Part shown: piece after piece, positions 1-9,199 of the stretch | Position numbering within the stretch: position 1 is the stretch's first letter | Layout of the letters: each line of letters starts with the position of its first letter | NCBI RefSeq assembly: GCF_026625145.1 | Contig: NZ_CP113088.1 | Location: 496,001 to 560,000 of the forward strand | From: Lacinutrix neustonica | Lineage (GTDB): Bacteria; Bacteroidota; Bacteroidia; Flavobacteriales; Flavobacteriaceae | Length of the DNA stretch: 64,000 bases | Direction: 5' to 3' | Notes under the pieces: generated by a model | Told to the model about the DNA's origin: nothing | What the model saw: the letters and a program-made list of their open reading frames with translations, nothing else | The model's database searches: none | Made by a program: the position numbers and the translations under genes

Positions 1-63
1 TATAATCAAAGCATCTAAAAAAAAATAAAGAATGAGTAAACCGTGCGTTTAAATGAGTGAACC

Positions 64-1131
64 CTATTTTTTGAGTCGTTGTAACGTTTTTTTACGTTGA
101 ACCTTCCCTGAAGCGGTTTCTATGAACGAATTGATATAGTAAATAACTTTTGGTTTCTCATGCTTACTTAATACATTAAAAGCTGAAGCATGAACACTTT
201 CTTCTGCGCCTTCAACAACAAGAACAATACGTTCTCCAAGACTTGCATCTGGTTCTGAAGCAATAAAAAATCGCGACTCAATTTTTGAGTCTAACACATT
301 TTCTATTTGTTCAGGATGTACTTTGATTCCTCCAGTATTGATAATATTATCTATTCTACCGAGCCACTCAAAAGTGGTGTTTGAGTGTAACTTGACCATA
401 TCATTGGTCATTATTCTTTCTTTTGTAATCTGAGGCGCTTCAATAACGAGGCAATTTCTTTCGTCTTGAGTGATTGAAATATTAGGTAAGGTTTTAAACA
501 CTGGCACTTCGCCCTTTTTTAAATGATTGATTTGCTTCACTGCGATGTGCGAAACAGTCTCTGTCATACCGTAGGTTTCGTAAATACTAGTTTTAAGCTC
601 TTGTATTTTAAGTATTAACGCATTTGAAATTTTTGCTCCCCCAATAATCATTTGTGTGATATTATCAATCGCATCCATGGAGTGTTCAAGTTGCAGAGGC
701 ACCATCGCAGCAAAGTCATATTGTTTATCTAAATCTATATGCAATTTCGATTTGGGTTCAATGCACTCGATTTCCAAACCTAAAATCATAGCTCTAACGA
801 GCATCATTTTTCCTGCAATATAATGCGCTGGCAAACACAGTAATGCCCTATCACCTGGTTTCAATTTAAAGTAATCCCCAGTAGCAATAGCACTATTAAC
901 CAGCGCTTGTTTGGGTATTTCTACAGTTTTTGGAAGACCTGTTGAGCCTGAGGTTTTCATTTGAATATGGGTATTGTTGTCTTGCCAGTCCAATAAAAAT
1001 TGTCCAATATGCTCCTCATAAACCTGCCCTTCTTTTACAAAACTATACCCCAGCTCCTTGAGGTCTTTAAAATTAAAATGTGTGCCGTTGAGTTTAAATC
1101 TATTATGAACTTTATTAAATGCTGGTGTCAC
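64..1131 (-). CDS. menE: O-succinylbenzoate-CoA ligase (menaquinone synthesis)
   Basis: This enzyme activates o-succinylbenzoate with ATP and CoA, the step before ring closure by MenB. The 355-residue protein belongs to the ANL adenylate-forming family. The phosphate-binding motif TSGSTGLPK is at residues 60-68, the YGMTE motif at 187-191, a GRIDNIINTGG hinge region follows, and the catalytic-lysine motif SGKVQRKK is near the C-terminus. It is shorter than many AMP-ligases, which is usual for Bacteroidota MenE. Its start overlaps the end of the upstream CPBP gene by about 17 bases, so it is probably the last gene of a menC-CPBP-menE transcript. The frame is intact. Confidence 0.93.
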   Translation of the reverse strand: MTPAFNKVHNRFKLNGTHFNFKDLKELGYSFVKEGQVYEEHIGQFLLDWQDNNTHIQMKTSGSTGLPKTVEIPKQALVNSAIATGDYFKLKPGDRALLCLPAHYIAGKMMLVRAMILGLEIECIEPKSKLHIDLDKQYDFAAMVPLQLEHSMDAIDNITQMIIGGAKISNALILKIQELKTSIYETYGMTETVSHIAVKQINHLKKGEVPVFKTLPNISITQDERNCLVIEAPQITKERIMTNDMVKLHSNTTFEWLGRIDNIINTGGIKVHPEQIENVLDSKIESRFFIASEPDASLGERIVLVVEGAEESVHASAFNVLSKHEKPKVIYYINSFIETASGKVQRKKTLQRLKK

Positions 1132-2085
1132 TTTCTATAATTTTATAGTCTTCACTTGCTGGCACTTCAATTTTCCCAAATAATTTTTCTTTCCAGTGGG
1201 TCCATTTATATACTTTTCCAAAGATAAAAAGGAGAATAGGAAAAATAATGAACACGGGTAATGCCAAATCAACAAATTCTAAAGCAGGTTCTGCGGTATC
1301 TTTTAATATAGAATGCGTTTGAAAGGCCGTCCAATTTGCTGTCACTAGAAGTGCTGTAAATAAGTTGTTCGCCGCATGAAATCCTAAAGCCAACTCCATG
1401 CCGTCATCCATAAGTGTAATGATACCTAAAAACAGACCGGTACCTATGTAGTAGATCATAATGGCGTACCCCAATTTTTCAACTTCCGGATTTGCGATGT
1501 GGAGCATTCCAAAAATAAGAGATGTTAATAATAGTGGAAACCATCTATTCTTGGCAAGTGTACCAAACCCCTGCATTAAATACCCTCTAAAAATATATTC
1601 CTCTAAACTGGTTTGTATAGGGATTAACACAATAGCTATTATGGCTAAAATAATAAACCTATTAAGTTCAAAATTATACTCGTATCCCTCCGGGTTCATA
1701 TAGTAATCTGCCAAAACCAGTCCCGAAGAAATAATGCCCCAAAAAAAGAAAGCAAACCAAATGCGTTTCCAGTCTATTTTTTTCCGGCGGTAGTTAATGA
1801 AACTAGCGTTTGCTTATGAAGCGTTTTTACAATGATAAACAGCCCGGCCAAACCAAAAGCAAAAGAAATAAGTAATAAGAAGAGGTTTAAATTGGGCTCT
1901 AATAGTCCCATTAGATCATTTTGGTTCAATGCTGTTAAATCTTTACCGTCCTTAAAGGCTTTAAAAAACACAGCTAAAGTAAAGGGAACCTGCCCTATAA
2001 CTGATGCGATAACTATTAATAAAGAGCCCACTAAATACCTCCAAAAATCGTGTTTGTATTGAAAGGCTTGTTGTATGTAATTCAT
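1115..2085 (-). CDS. CPBP-family intramembrane metalloprotease (frameshifted)
   Basis: This is a multi-spanning membrane protein of the CPBP (CAAX protease / bacteriocin-processing) family, about 324 residues when repaired. The N-terminal half (start at 2085) has two or three hydrophobic segments. The C-terminal half carries the diagnostic EEYIFRGYLMQG motif (EExxxR) and a later FGMLHIAN motif. The frame breaks near 1780 inside a run of seven A on the coding strand; eight A would join the halves seamlessly, so this looks like a homopolymer error. It lies four bases after menC and overlaps menE, so it is co-transcribed with menaquinone genes. Its substrate is unknown. Confidence 0.85.
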
Positions 2086-2088
2086 AGT

Positions 2089-3123
2089 TTATAAATTAAA
2101 ATTCCATTGTTGTATTGTATTGTATTGTAATGTACCCTTTTTGACTTGTAGAGGTGAAGCAAAATTATTGATAAACAAACTACCTGTACCAAGGCCTTGT
2201 GGCATTTTGTTCTGTTTTAAATAGGAGTATTGTGCAATAGCATTTAAACCCACATTGCTTTCTAAAGCACTTGTAATCCACCACTTTATATTTTGTTTTT
2301 CAGCCAAATTTATCCAACTGTCACTCCCTTGAAAGCCACCAATAAAACTTGGTTTTAAAATAATGTATTGTGGTTGTATGGTTTCTAATACTTTTTGCTT
2401 TTCATCTTCTAAAAACACACCTATGAGTTCTTCGTCTAAAGCAATAGGCACTGGGGAAAATTCACATAATGAAGCCATAACGTCGTGTTGCTTTGGTTTA
2501 ATAGGTTGCTCTATAGAATGCAATTGATAGTCTGATAAACGTTTTAATTTCTCTAAAGCATTATCTGGGCTAAAAGCACCATTGGCATCGACACGCAATT
2601 CAATATCACTTGCACTAAAATGCTTCCTGATATTTTTTAACAAACTAAGCTCTGTTTCAAAATCTATAGCACCAATTTTTAATTTTATACAGGTGAAACC
2701 CGCTTCAATTTTTTCTTGAACCTGTTGTTTCATATAGCTGGCATCACCCATCCAAATTAATCCATTAATGGCAATACTATCATTTCCTTTTGTAAATTCG
2801 GAAGGAAATAAAACAAAATCGTCTTCGGCTTCTAAAGACATAAATGCCATTTCTAAACCTATTTGTATGCTGGGGAACTCTCTGTTTTTAGCCAACAAGA
2901 ATGCTAAACCTTTATGAATATTTTGGCAAGTATACGCCAACTGCTGTTCATAATCGGGTCTATCGTCAATAGATAACCCCCTAAGAATACCACACTCCCC
3001 TATGCCTCTTTTTCCTTGAGAAGACAAGACTATAAACCAAGTTTCCTTTGTTTTCAAAACCCCGCGAGATGTGCCGCTTGGGGTTTTAAATTCAAGAATA
3101 TATTTGTGGTAGTAGGCTTCCAT
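2089..3123 (-). CDS. menC: o-succinylbenzoate synthase
   Basis: MenC is an enolase-superfamily enzyme that dehydrates SHCHC to o-succinylbenzoate. The 344-residue protein shows the expected acid-base and metal residues in order: the KLK motif with lysines at about 147 and 149, RVDANGAF with the metal-binding aspartate near 179, EQP near 205, ALDEEL near 230, and the second catalytic lysine in ILKPSFIGG near 257. It is intact. It sits directly upstream of the CPBP protease and menE and probably starts their operon, diverging from the hydroxylase gene at 3183. Confidence 0.94.
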   Translation of the reverse strand: MEAYYHKYILEFKTPSGTSRGVLKTKETWFIVLSSQGKRGIGECGILRGLSIDDRPDYEQQLAYTCQNIHKGLAFLLAKNREFPSIQIGLEMAFMSLEAEDDFVLFPSEFTKGNDSIAINGLIWMGDASYMKQQVQEKIEAGFTCIKLKIGAIDFETELSLLKNIRKHFSASDIELRVDANGAFSPDNALEKLKRLSDYQLHSIEQPIKPKQHDVMASLCEFSPVPIALDEELIGVFLEDEKQKVLETIQPQYIILKPSFIGGFQGSDSWINLAEKQNIKWWITSALESNVGLNAIAQYSYLKQNKMPQGLGTGSLFINNFASPLQVKKGTLQYNTIQQWNFNL

Positions 3124-3182
3124 AAATTTTTATCAAAAATACTTAATTTATTTTGTAATTTGTGGTTCAATTTATAACCAAA

Positions 3183-4073
3183 ATGCAAGAGTTACCAAAT
3201 ATTATTTTATACGCCATTCCCTTTTTTGTGGCATCAATAGTTTTAGAGATTTACGTGTTATATAAGCGTAAACAAAAAACGTATAAAACCAAAGATGCTT
3301 TTACTTCAATTTCTATGGGTATTGGCAACGTGTTATTAGGTTTTTTAACTAAAACAATCGTATTAATTGCCTTTTTTTATATTTATAATAATTTTAGACT
3401 TTTTACGATTCCTATAACTTGGTGGAGTTTTGTTTTACTTCTTTTTTTAGATGATTTTAGTTATTATTGGTTTCACCGCATATCGCATGAATGCAGACTC
3501 TTTTGGGCCTCTCATGTGGTTCACCACTCCTCAGAAAACTATAATTTAAGCACCGCATTACGTCAAACTTGGTCAGGCGGTTTTTACACCTTTATCTTTT
3601 GGTTGTGGCTGCCTTTTTTAGGCTTCCACCCTGGCATGATTATACTTCAAATGTCTATCAGTCTCATTTATCAATTTTGGATTCATACAGAAACCATAAA
3701 CAAGATGCCAAAATGGTTTGAAGCGGTTATGAATACACCCTCGCACCATCGTGTACATCATGGCAGTAACCCGATTTACTTAGACAGAAATCATGCTGGT
3801 ATTTTTATTATTTGGGATAAATTATTTAAAACCTTCCAACCGGAATTAGACGACGAAAAAGTGGTGTATGGTTTAGTGGAAAACATAAAAACTTACAACC
3901 TATTTAAAATAGCCTTCTCTGAATGGTTCAATATGTTTAAAGATGTTTTTTCTAAAAACAAATCTATATTAAGTAGCATGCGCTACTTTATAAAACCACC
4001 GGGTTGGAAACACGATGGTACAGGTAAGCTGTCTGAAGACTTGAAAAACGAATGGCTTAAAGATAGAACTTAG
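3183..4073 (+). CDS. Fatty acid hydroxylase / sterol desaturase family protein
   Basis: This is an integral membrane di-iron oxygenase of the fatty acid hydroxylase superfamily, about 296 residues. Histidine clusters HRISH, HVVHHS and HRVHH are visible, spaced as in C5-sterol desaturase-like enzymes, and four or so hydrophobic segments surround them. The ATG at 3183 is preferred to the GTG at 3162 because it is the better start codon and gives a normal hydrophobic N-terminus. Its stop overlaps that of the convergent menA gene. The natural substrate (a lipid, hopanoid or carotenoid) cannot be told from the sequence. Confidence 0.85.
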   Translation: MQELPNIILYAIPFFVASIVLEIYVLYKRKQKTYKTKDAFTSISMGIGNVLLGFLTKTIVLIAFFYIYNNFRLFTIPITWWSFVLLLFLDDFSYYWFHRISHECRLFWASHVVHHSSENYNLSTALRQTWSGGFYTFIFWLWLPFLGFHPGMIILQMSISLIYQFWIHTETINKMPKWFEAVMNTPSHHRVHHGSNPIYLDRNHAGIFIIWDKLFKTFQPELDDEKVVYGLVENIKTYNLFKIAFSEWFNMFKDVFSKNKSILSSMRYFIKPPGWKHDGTGKLSEDLKNEWLKDRT

Positions 4074-4975
4074 AGAATGTGTCCGACACCTAATAATATA
4101 GCCAACAAGACTGTTGAAAGTGCTAATGTTTTTAATTCAGGGTCAAAATCTTTTAAATTTTTAATCGTTTTTATGCGCTTTAAATGCAATAATAAGGGAA
4201 TATAGGCGATGAAAAATATAAGATTATAAGGCGAGACATAATATAACAATCCAAAAAACAGGGAACAAATGATGGCGGTAATAACTAGACTATAATGATA
4301 TATTTTAGCTTTAGGCGCTCCTAATTTAACCGCTATTGTAATTTTATTTGATTTAGTATCCCCTTCGATGTCTCTCATGTTATTGAGGTTTAAAACAGCG
4401 GTACTTAATAACCCAATGGTTATTGCTGGCAATATGACCACATGATCCACTTGCTGCGCAAACAGCACATAACAGCCAATAACACTTACTAATCCAAAAA
4501 AAATAAAAACGAAAAAATCACCCAGTGCTTTATACCCATAAGCATGACTACCCATAGTGTATTTTAAAGCGGCAACAACGCATAGAAAGGCAATAACAAA
4601 GAAGATTAGTGCTAATAATATGTGTTTAGATCCAAAAGCAGATAGAATAAGCGCTATTGTTAAACCAATGCATATTAAAATATTAATTTTTATAGCATGT
4701 AACATTTCTTCATGGGAGATGTTTCCACTTTGGATGGCTCGCATAGGTCCTATTCTATCTTCATTATCTGTTCCTTTTTCTGCATCCCCTAAATCATTGG
4801 CCAAATTTGATAAGATTTGATAGCTTATGGTTGCAGCTATGGCAAGCAAAAAGACTAACCAATTAAACACCCCATTATATTCGGCTAAACAACCCGCGAT
4901 AATGATTCCGGAAATAGATAAAGGTAGGGTGCGTAAGCGTATGGCAGAGAACCAATTTGAAATGTTTTTATTCAT
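4070..4975 (-). CDS. menA: 1,4-dihydroxy-2-naphthoate polyprenyltransferase
   Basis: MenA attaches the polyprenyl tail to dihydroxynaphthoate at the membrane. The 301-residue protein is a UbiA-superfamily member with about eight or nine membrane segments. The first Asp-rich motif is NDLGDAEKGTD at residues 60-70 and the second is NMRDIEGD near residue 200; both bind Mg-diphosphate. It lies eight bases downstream of menB on the same strand, supporting co-transcription. The frame is intact. Confidence 0.93.
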   Translation of the reverse strand: MNKNISNWFSAIRLRTLPLSISGIIIAGCLAEYNGVFNWLVFLLAIAATISYQILSNLANDLGDAEKGTDNEDRIGPMRAIQSGNISHEEMLHAIKINILICIGLTIALILSAFGSKHILLALIFFVIAFLCVVAALKYTMGSHAYGYKALGDFFVFIFFGLVSVIGCYVLFAQQVDHVVILPAITIGLLSTAVLNLNNMRDIEGDTKSNKITIAVKLGAPKAKIYHYSLVITAIICSLFFGLLYYVSPYNLIFFIAYIPLLLHLKRIKTIKNLKDFDPELKTLALSTVLLAILLGVGHIL

Positions 4976-4982
4976 GCCTTTT

Positions 4983-5822
4983 TTAAGGAATCCATTGTTT
5001 TGGAAAATTCGGTTTACGTTTTTCTAAAAACGCATCTCGACCTTCTTTTGCCTCATCAGTCATGTAAGCCAACCGTGTGGCTTCTCCAGCAAAGACTTGT
5101 TGTCCCACCATACCATCATCGGTTAGATTCATAGCAAATTTCAACATTCTTATAGATGTTGGTGATTTAGCCAGTATTTCTTGCGCCCATTCATAGGCAG
5201 TCGCTTCTAAATCCTCATGAGGAATAACGGCATTCACCATACCCATATCATAAGCTTCTTGAGCAGAATAATCCCTTCCTAAAAAGAAAATTTCACGTGC
5301 TTTTTTCTGACCTACCATTTTTGCTAAATAAGCAGAACCATAACCACCGTCGAAACTGGTGACATCGGCATCTGTTTGTTTAAAAATCGCATGTTCTTTA
5401 CTCGCTAACGTGAGGTCACAAACAACGTGTAAACTATGACCACCACCCACTGCCCAACCTGGAACAACAGCTATAACGGCCTTTGGCATAAACCTAATAA
5501 GCCGCTGTACTTCTAAAATATTTAGTCTGTGATAGCCATCTTCTCCAACATACCCTTGATGTCCCCTAGCCTTTTGATCGCCACCGGAACAAAAGGAATA
5601 AATACCATCTTTTGTTGATGGACCTTCTGCAGATAACAAAACCACCCCTATACTTGTATCTTCTTGCGCATCATAAAAAGCATCATACAATTCTTTGGTC
5701 GTTTTTGGCCTAAAAGCATTTCTAACATTAGGTCTGTTAAAGGCTATTCTAGCTACTCCTTTACACTTATTATAGGTTATGTCTTCGTAGTCTTTGGCTT
5801 TCACCCATTTAATCTCATTCAT
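4983..5822 (-). CDS. menB: 1,4-dihydroxy-2-naphthoyl-CoA synthase
   Basis: MenB is a crotonase-fold enzyme that closes the second ring of the naphthoquinone. The 279-residue length is normal. The oxyanion-hole region SGGDQ is at residues 79-83, the GGGHSLHVVCDLTLAS helix motif at 126-141, and a DADVTSFDGGYGS segment typical of MenB follows. It is the first gene of a menB-menA pair. No CPBP or menE overlap is present here, so this is a separate transcript from menC. Confidence 0.95.
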   Translation of the reverse strand: MNEIKWVKAKDYEDITYNKCKGVARIAFNRPNVRNAFRPKTTKELYDAFYDAQEDTSIGVVLLSAEGPSTKDGIYSFCSGGDQKARGHQGYVGEDGYHRLNILEVQRLIRFMPKAVIAVVPGWAVGGGHSLHVVCDLTLASKEHAIFKQTDADVTSFDGGYGSAYLAKMVGQKKAREIFFLGRDYSAQEAYDMGMVNAVIPHEDLEATAYEWAQEILAKSPTSIRMLKFAMNLTDDGMVGQQVFAGEATRLAYMTDEAKEGRDAFLEKRKPNFPKQWIP

Positions 5823-6214
5823 ATCAATCTATTAATCAGGGTTAAAAATAAGCAAATTGACGATATACATTCTATATTATTTAATGATTTTTTAAACATT
5901 AAAAATTAAATAGGGCAGAAAACAAAATAGGGAAACAAATTACAGAGCATTTGAGATGTATGGCATGAAGCAAGCCTATTGCTATGACCAACATTGCTAT
6001 TTAAAAAAACAGTCTAATTCATATCAGAGTGATGTTCAGAACGATTTTAATAATAGAGCATACATAAGAGGGGAAATCTAAGTTTTATCTTTAAATCTTT
6101 TGAATGTAATCGATTTTATTTAATTTTAGAGGCATATTAATTACCATGATTCATTGATTAAGAAAACCTACTATAATTTAAAATATTCTCTGATCATTTA
6201 ATAGCCCCCTCTAA
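5823..6214. other. Intergenic stretch with no gene seen
   Basis: About 390 bases between the divergent menB and the first SpoIIAA-like gene. It presumably holds both promoters. I see no convincing ORF, RNA gene or strong hairpin. Confidence 0.5.
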
Positions 6215-6625
6215 ATGAAAACAATAGAAAGTAACCTTAAGCCCGGTATTCTTGAAGCCCACCATTTCGAAATAGGAGATTTATATTTTTTTGAAAACAT
6301 AGTGATATCTGAGATTCATGAAGGAAAACATTTGTGTTTAGACACTGCAATTGATTATTTAAAGGCCATTTCAAAGTTCTATGGCCATAAAAAGCCCTTT
6401 GGTTATATTTCTAATAGAATCAATTCATTTTCAATTGAAGCACTGGAGTTTCCAGATTTTATTAGTATGCTTAAAAACTTAAAAGCATTTTCTACAATAA
6501 CCTATAAAACTATTGATGATAGGACTGCCGATCTTGAAAGACAATTTTGCCCCATTCCATACAGTAAATCCAATTCTCTATACGATGGTTTTATTAACAT
6601 AAACAAAAAAATATTGAATGAATAA
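6215..6625 (+). CDS. SpoIIAA/STAS-like family protein, copy 1 of 3
   Basis: This is a small soluble protein of 136 residues, the first of three tandem paralogues. They share the pattern Y-x-FF-(x)n-EIxEG, then a region ending in YISNRIN-x(2)-S, then LE-x-x-F near the C-terminus. The layout of a short beta-alpha protein with a YISNR strand resembles SpoIIAA-like/STAS-like domains common in Flavobacteriia. I infer that fold from memory of such families, not from a search. No catalytic residues are evident. About 200 bases separate it from the next copy. Confidence 0.6.
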   Translation: MKTIESNLKPGILEAHHFEIGDLYFFENIVISEIHEGKHLCLDTAIDYLKAISKFYGHKKPFGYISNRINSFSIEALEFPDFISMLKNLKAFSTITYKTIDDRTADLERQFCPIPYSKSNSLYDGFININKKILNE

Positions 6626-6831
6626 TAATAGATTGGAAGTGCCGTTTCCTCCTAACTAATTATCTCAGCACAAAACAACTCCTTGATCCCCTTGGATTTT
6701 AGAGCATACGTTTCTTTTTATGAATTCAATATCGTCTTTCCACTTATTACATACATTAACACAAGTATTACAGAGCATTGTTTTTCAATTCATTAAGTCG
6801 TTTAATTAGCGGAATGAATATTAAAAATACA

Positions 6832-7260
6832 ATGAAAATAAGTTTAAAAGATTCAGATTTAGTTCCTGAAATATTAGATGTTTTTCAAAATGAAATAGGA
6901 ACCCTTTATTTTTTTAAATCTTTAGTTGTTGCTGAGATAAATGAAGGCATCCATTTAAATTATAAAACGGCTAAAGCCCTTTTAAAAGCCATAAAATTAT
7001 TCTACAAAGATTGCAGCAGTTTCGGGTATATTTCAAATAGGATTCATGACTATTCCATTTCTCCCATAGAATTTGGGAAACTCCTTGGCCATTTTCCCAA
7101 TCTAAAACTTTATGGTGTCGTTAGCTATAGCGATTTAAACACAATGAATGCAAACCTTGAAAAACGGTTTTGTAAAGTCCAATATGAAAATTTTACAGAT
7201 GTATACTCTGCAAAGACTTGGATGACCCATACGCTATTTAAAAAACAAAATTCTGCTTAG
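6832..7260 (+). CDS. SpoIIAA/STAS-like family protein, copy 2 of 3
   Basis: Second paralogue, about 142 residues from the ATG at 6832. An upstream in-frame ATG at 6778 would add 18 residues that neither neighbour has, so I prefer the internal start. The shared motifs are LYFFKSLVVAEINEG, FGYISNRIHDYS and ANLEKRF. It was probably produced by tandem duplication. The function is unknown. Confidence 0.6.
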   Translation: MKISLKDSDLVPEILDVFQNEIGTLYFFKSLVVAEINEGIHLNYKTAKALLKAIKLFYKDCSSFGYISNRIHDYSISPIEFGKLLGHFPNLKLYGVVSYSDLNTMNANLEKRFCKVQYENFTDVYSAKTWMTHTLFKKQNSA

Positions 7261-7399
7261 AAAATAGCCGCATGCGAGCTCTCAATAAAAAACACTATGA
7301 CCTACTTTCTAGGATAAATTTAATTTTAAAGCTTTCATCTAAAAAAGATAAAGTTTCAAGAAAAGGATGTATATTGTTATATGCCTAATCTTTTTTTTA

Positions 7400-7834
7400 A
7401 TGAGAATTAAAGACGCCAACTTAACCGAAGAATTAGAAGACATTCACCTTTCTGAATACGGTTATTACTATTTTTTTAAAGACTTTATAGTTGCAGAAAT
7501 AAATCCAGGAGTTTCTTACACTTGGGAGGAAGCTAGAGATATTATAGAAGCCGCCTATAGTCATTATGGCCCTGATCCTTCGGTTTGTTACATCACCAAT
7601 CGGGTTAATAAGTATTCGGTCAACCCAGCAGATTGGCTTAAATTTTTTAAAAACAATCACGCCTTAAATGGTTACGCCATTGTTAGTTACACCGAAAGAA
7701 GCTGGATTAACGCAACCTTAGAAAAGATATTTCTTTCCACCAAAGTAGAGCATTTTTCAGATTTAAACGACGCTATTGCTTGGGCTAAAAAGCGTAATGC
7801 TGATGTTAAAACTAGTAAAACTATGGTTAAATAG
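7400..7834 (+). CDS. SpoIIAA/STAS-like family protein, copy 3 of 3
   Basis: Third paralogue, about 144 residues from the ATG at 7400. The ORF could start at 7367 but that adds a hydrophobic stub absent from the other copies. The shared motifs are YYFFKDFIVAEINPG, CYITNRVNKYS and ATLEKIF. It is convergent with the RNA-binding gene that ends two bases beyond its stop. The stub (residues MYIVICLIFFL) could in principle be a membrane anchor, but I think it is untranslated. Confidence 0.6.
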   Translation: MRIKDANLTEELEDIHLSEYGYYYFFKDFIVAEINPGVSYTWEEARDIIEAAYSHYGPDPSVCYITNRVNKYSVNPADWLKFFKNNHALNGYAIVSYTERSWINATLEKIFLSTKVEHFSDLNDAIAWAKKRNADVKTSKTMVK

Positions 7835-7836
7835 TT

Positions 7837-8666
7837 TTAGCTTTTTCTAATCCCATCATTTTCAATCGTGATCATTTTTTGTTTATATAATGATCCAATC
7901 GCCTTTTTAAAATTCTTTTTACTCATCTCCGGATGTGCTTTTATATCTTCCGGTGAGGACTTGTCATGTAATGGTAAGAATCCTGAATTGTTTTCTAATT
8001 CTTGCATGATTTTCTCTGCATTTGGTTCTATATTTCTATAACCAATTTGCCCAAGAGCAATATCGAGTTTGTTTCCTGGTCTAATCTTTTTAACGATAGC
8101 TTTCATTTTATCGCCTATACTCAACTCTTGAAAAATGTTATCCTTATAAATTAATCCTGAATGCAAATTATTTACAATAACATTCATCCCAAAATCACTG
8201 GGGTGCGATACGACAATATCGACCTCTTCAAACTCAGAAACAGTTAAATCGGTATTGTCTAAAAATTGATTCGTTTTACTAGAAGCAACCAATCGTTCAG
8301 ATTTTTCATCCAAATAACACCGCACTAAATACCAGCCTCCTTTTTTCATTGGGAAGGCCTGTTCCTTAAACGGGCACAGTAATTCCTTTACCATTCCCCA
8401 ATCTAAAAAGGCACCTATATTTGAAACTTCGTTACAACGCAAGACAGCAAACTCACCATTAACAATATAAGGCTCATCGGTTACGGCTACTAGACGCTCT
8501 TCATTATCTAAATAAATAAAAACCTTTAGGGTATCCCCTATATTAAAAGACTCGGTACATACCGATTGGGTAATAACACTTCATTATCTTCCGTGTCACC
8601 CAAAAATAATCCAGGTTCGGTATCTCTAAGAATTTCTAATGTATTAAACTGTCCTATTTGTATCAT
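7837..8666 (-). CDS. S1-domain RNA-binding protein, CvfB/YitL family (frameshifted)
   Basis: About 276 residues when repaired. The protein begins MIQIGQFNTLEILRD at 8666 and is built of repeated S1-like OB folds, followed by a C-terminal winged-helix segment (PEMSKKNFKKAIGSLYKQKMI) typical of CvfB. Family members bind RNA and affect virulence gene expression in firmicutes; the role here is unknown. The frame breaks near 8553 in the sequence accgag on the coding strand, and restoring ccggag joins the halves as VPESFNIGD. This is the commonest error type in the window. Confidence 0.8.
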
Positions 8667-8693
8667 GCCACAAAGGTAGTTATATAAAAAAAA

Positions 8694-8716
8694 CGTTACA
8701 ACTTTATATTGTAACG
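8694..8716 (-). terminator. Rho-independent terminator after the DUF2853 gene
   Basis: Perfect inverted repeat CGTTACAA / TTGTAACG with a seven-base loop. On the minus strand it is followed by a run of eight T. It lies 24 bases downstream of the stop of the DUF2853 gene and upstream of the cvfB-type gene, so it separates the two transcripts. Confidence 0.8.
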
Positions 8717-8739
8717 CTTTTATATATGAATGAACTATT

Positions 8740-9081
8740 TTAGTTGTAAACCGATTCCTTTTTAAAGTGCTTAGCTAGTAAATAATATACCACGGCTCTG
8801 TACTTATTCTTATTAGAACGCCCATATTTTTCCATCACTGCGTCTATAGCCTTGTCCAAATCTGAACTGTCTTTTAAACCCAATTTCTTGATTAAAAAAT
8901 TGTTTTTAACCGTGTTTAGTTCTGACGGGTCCGTACCGGAAACCGTAGCCGAATCTTTGTTGTAAATGGAAGGGCCACAACCTATCGTGACTTTTGTTAA
9001 TAAATCCATTTCAGGATTCATTCCACATTTGTCCCTTAAATCTGCAGCATATTTTGTAATAAGCTCGTCTCTTTTACTCAT
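8740..9081 (-). CDS. DUF2853 family protein
   Basis: A 113-residue soluble protein. The start MSKRDELITKYAADL, the central GPSIYNKDSATVS segment and the NFLIKKLGLKDSSDL segment match the DUF2853 family found across Bacteroidota and Proteobacteria. Its biochemical role is not established. It stands alone, with its own terminator at 8694-8716. Confidence 0.85.
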   Translation of the reverse strand: MSKRDELITKYAADLRDKCGMNPEMDLLTKVTIGCGPSIYNKDSATVSGTDPSELNTVKNNFLIKKLGLKDSSDLDKAIDAVMEKYGRSNKNKYRAVVYYLLAKHFKKESVYN

Positions 9082-9199
9082 ATTGTTTTAATTCTTTAAT
9101 TAATATTGATTCTTAAAGATACACTTTTTTGGTATAAAAAATTTTCTTCCTTAGAAAATATTAACATTAATAAAAATGGGGCAACAAGTGTGTTTTCAA

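Noticed and set aside
7837..8442. Separate short CvfB-like gene starting at 8442
   Set aside because: The upstream 225 bases continue the same protein after one frame repair, so a single gene from 8666 is simpler.
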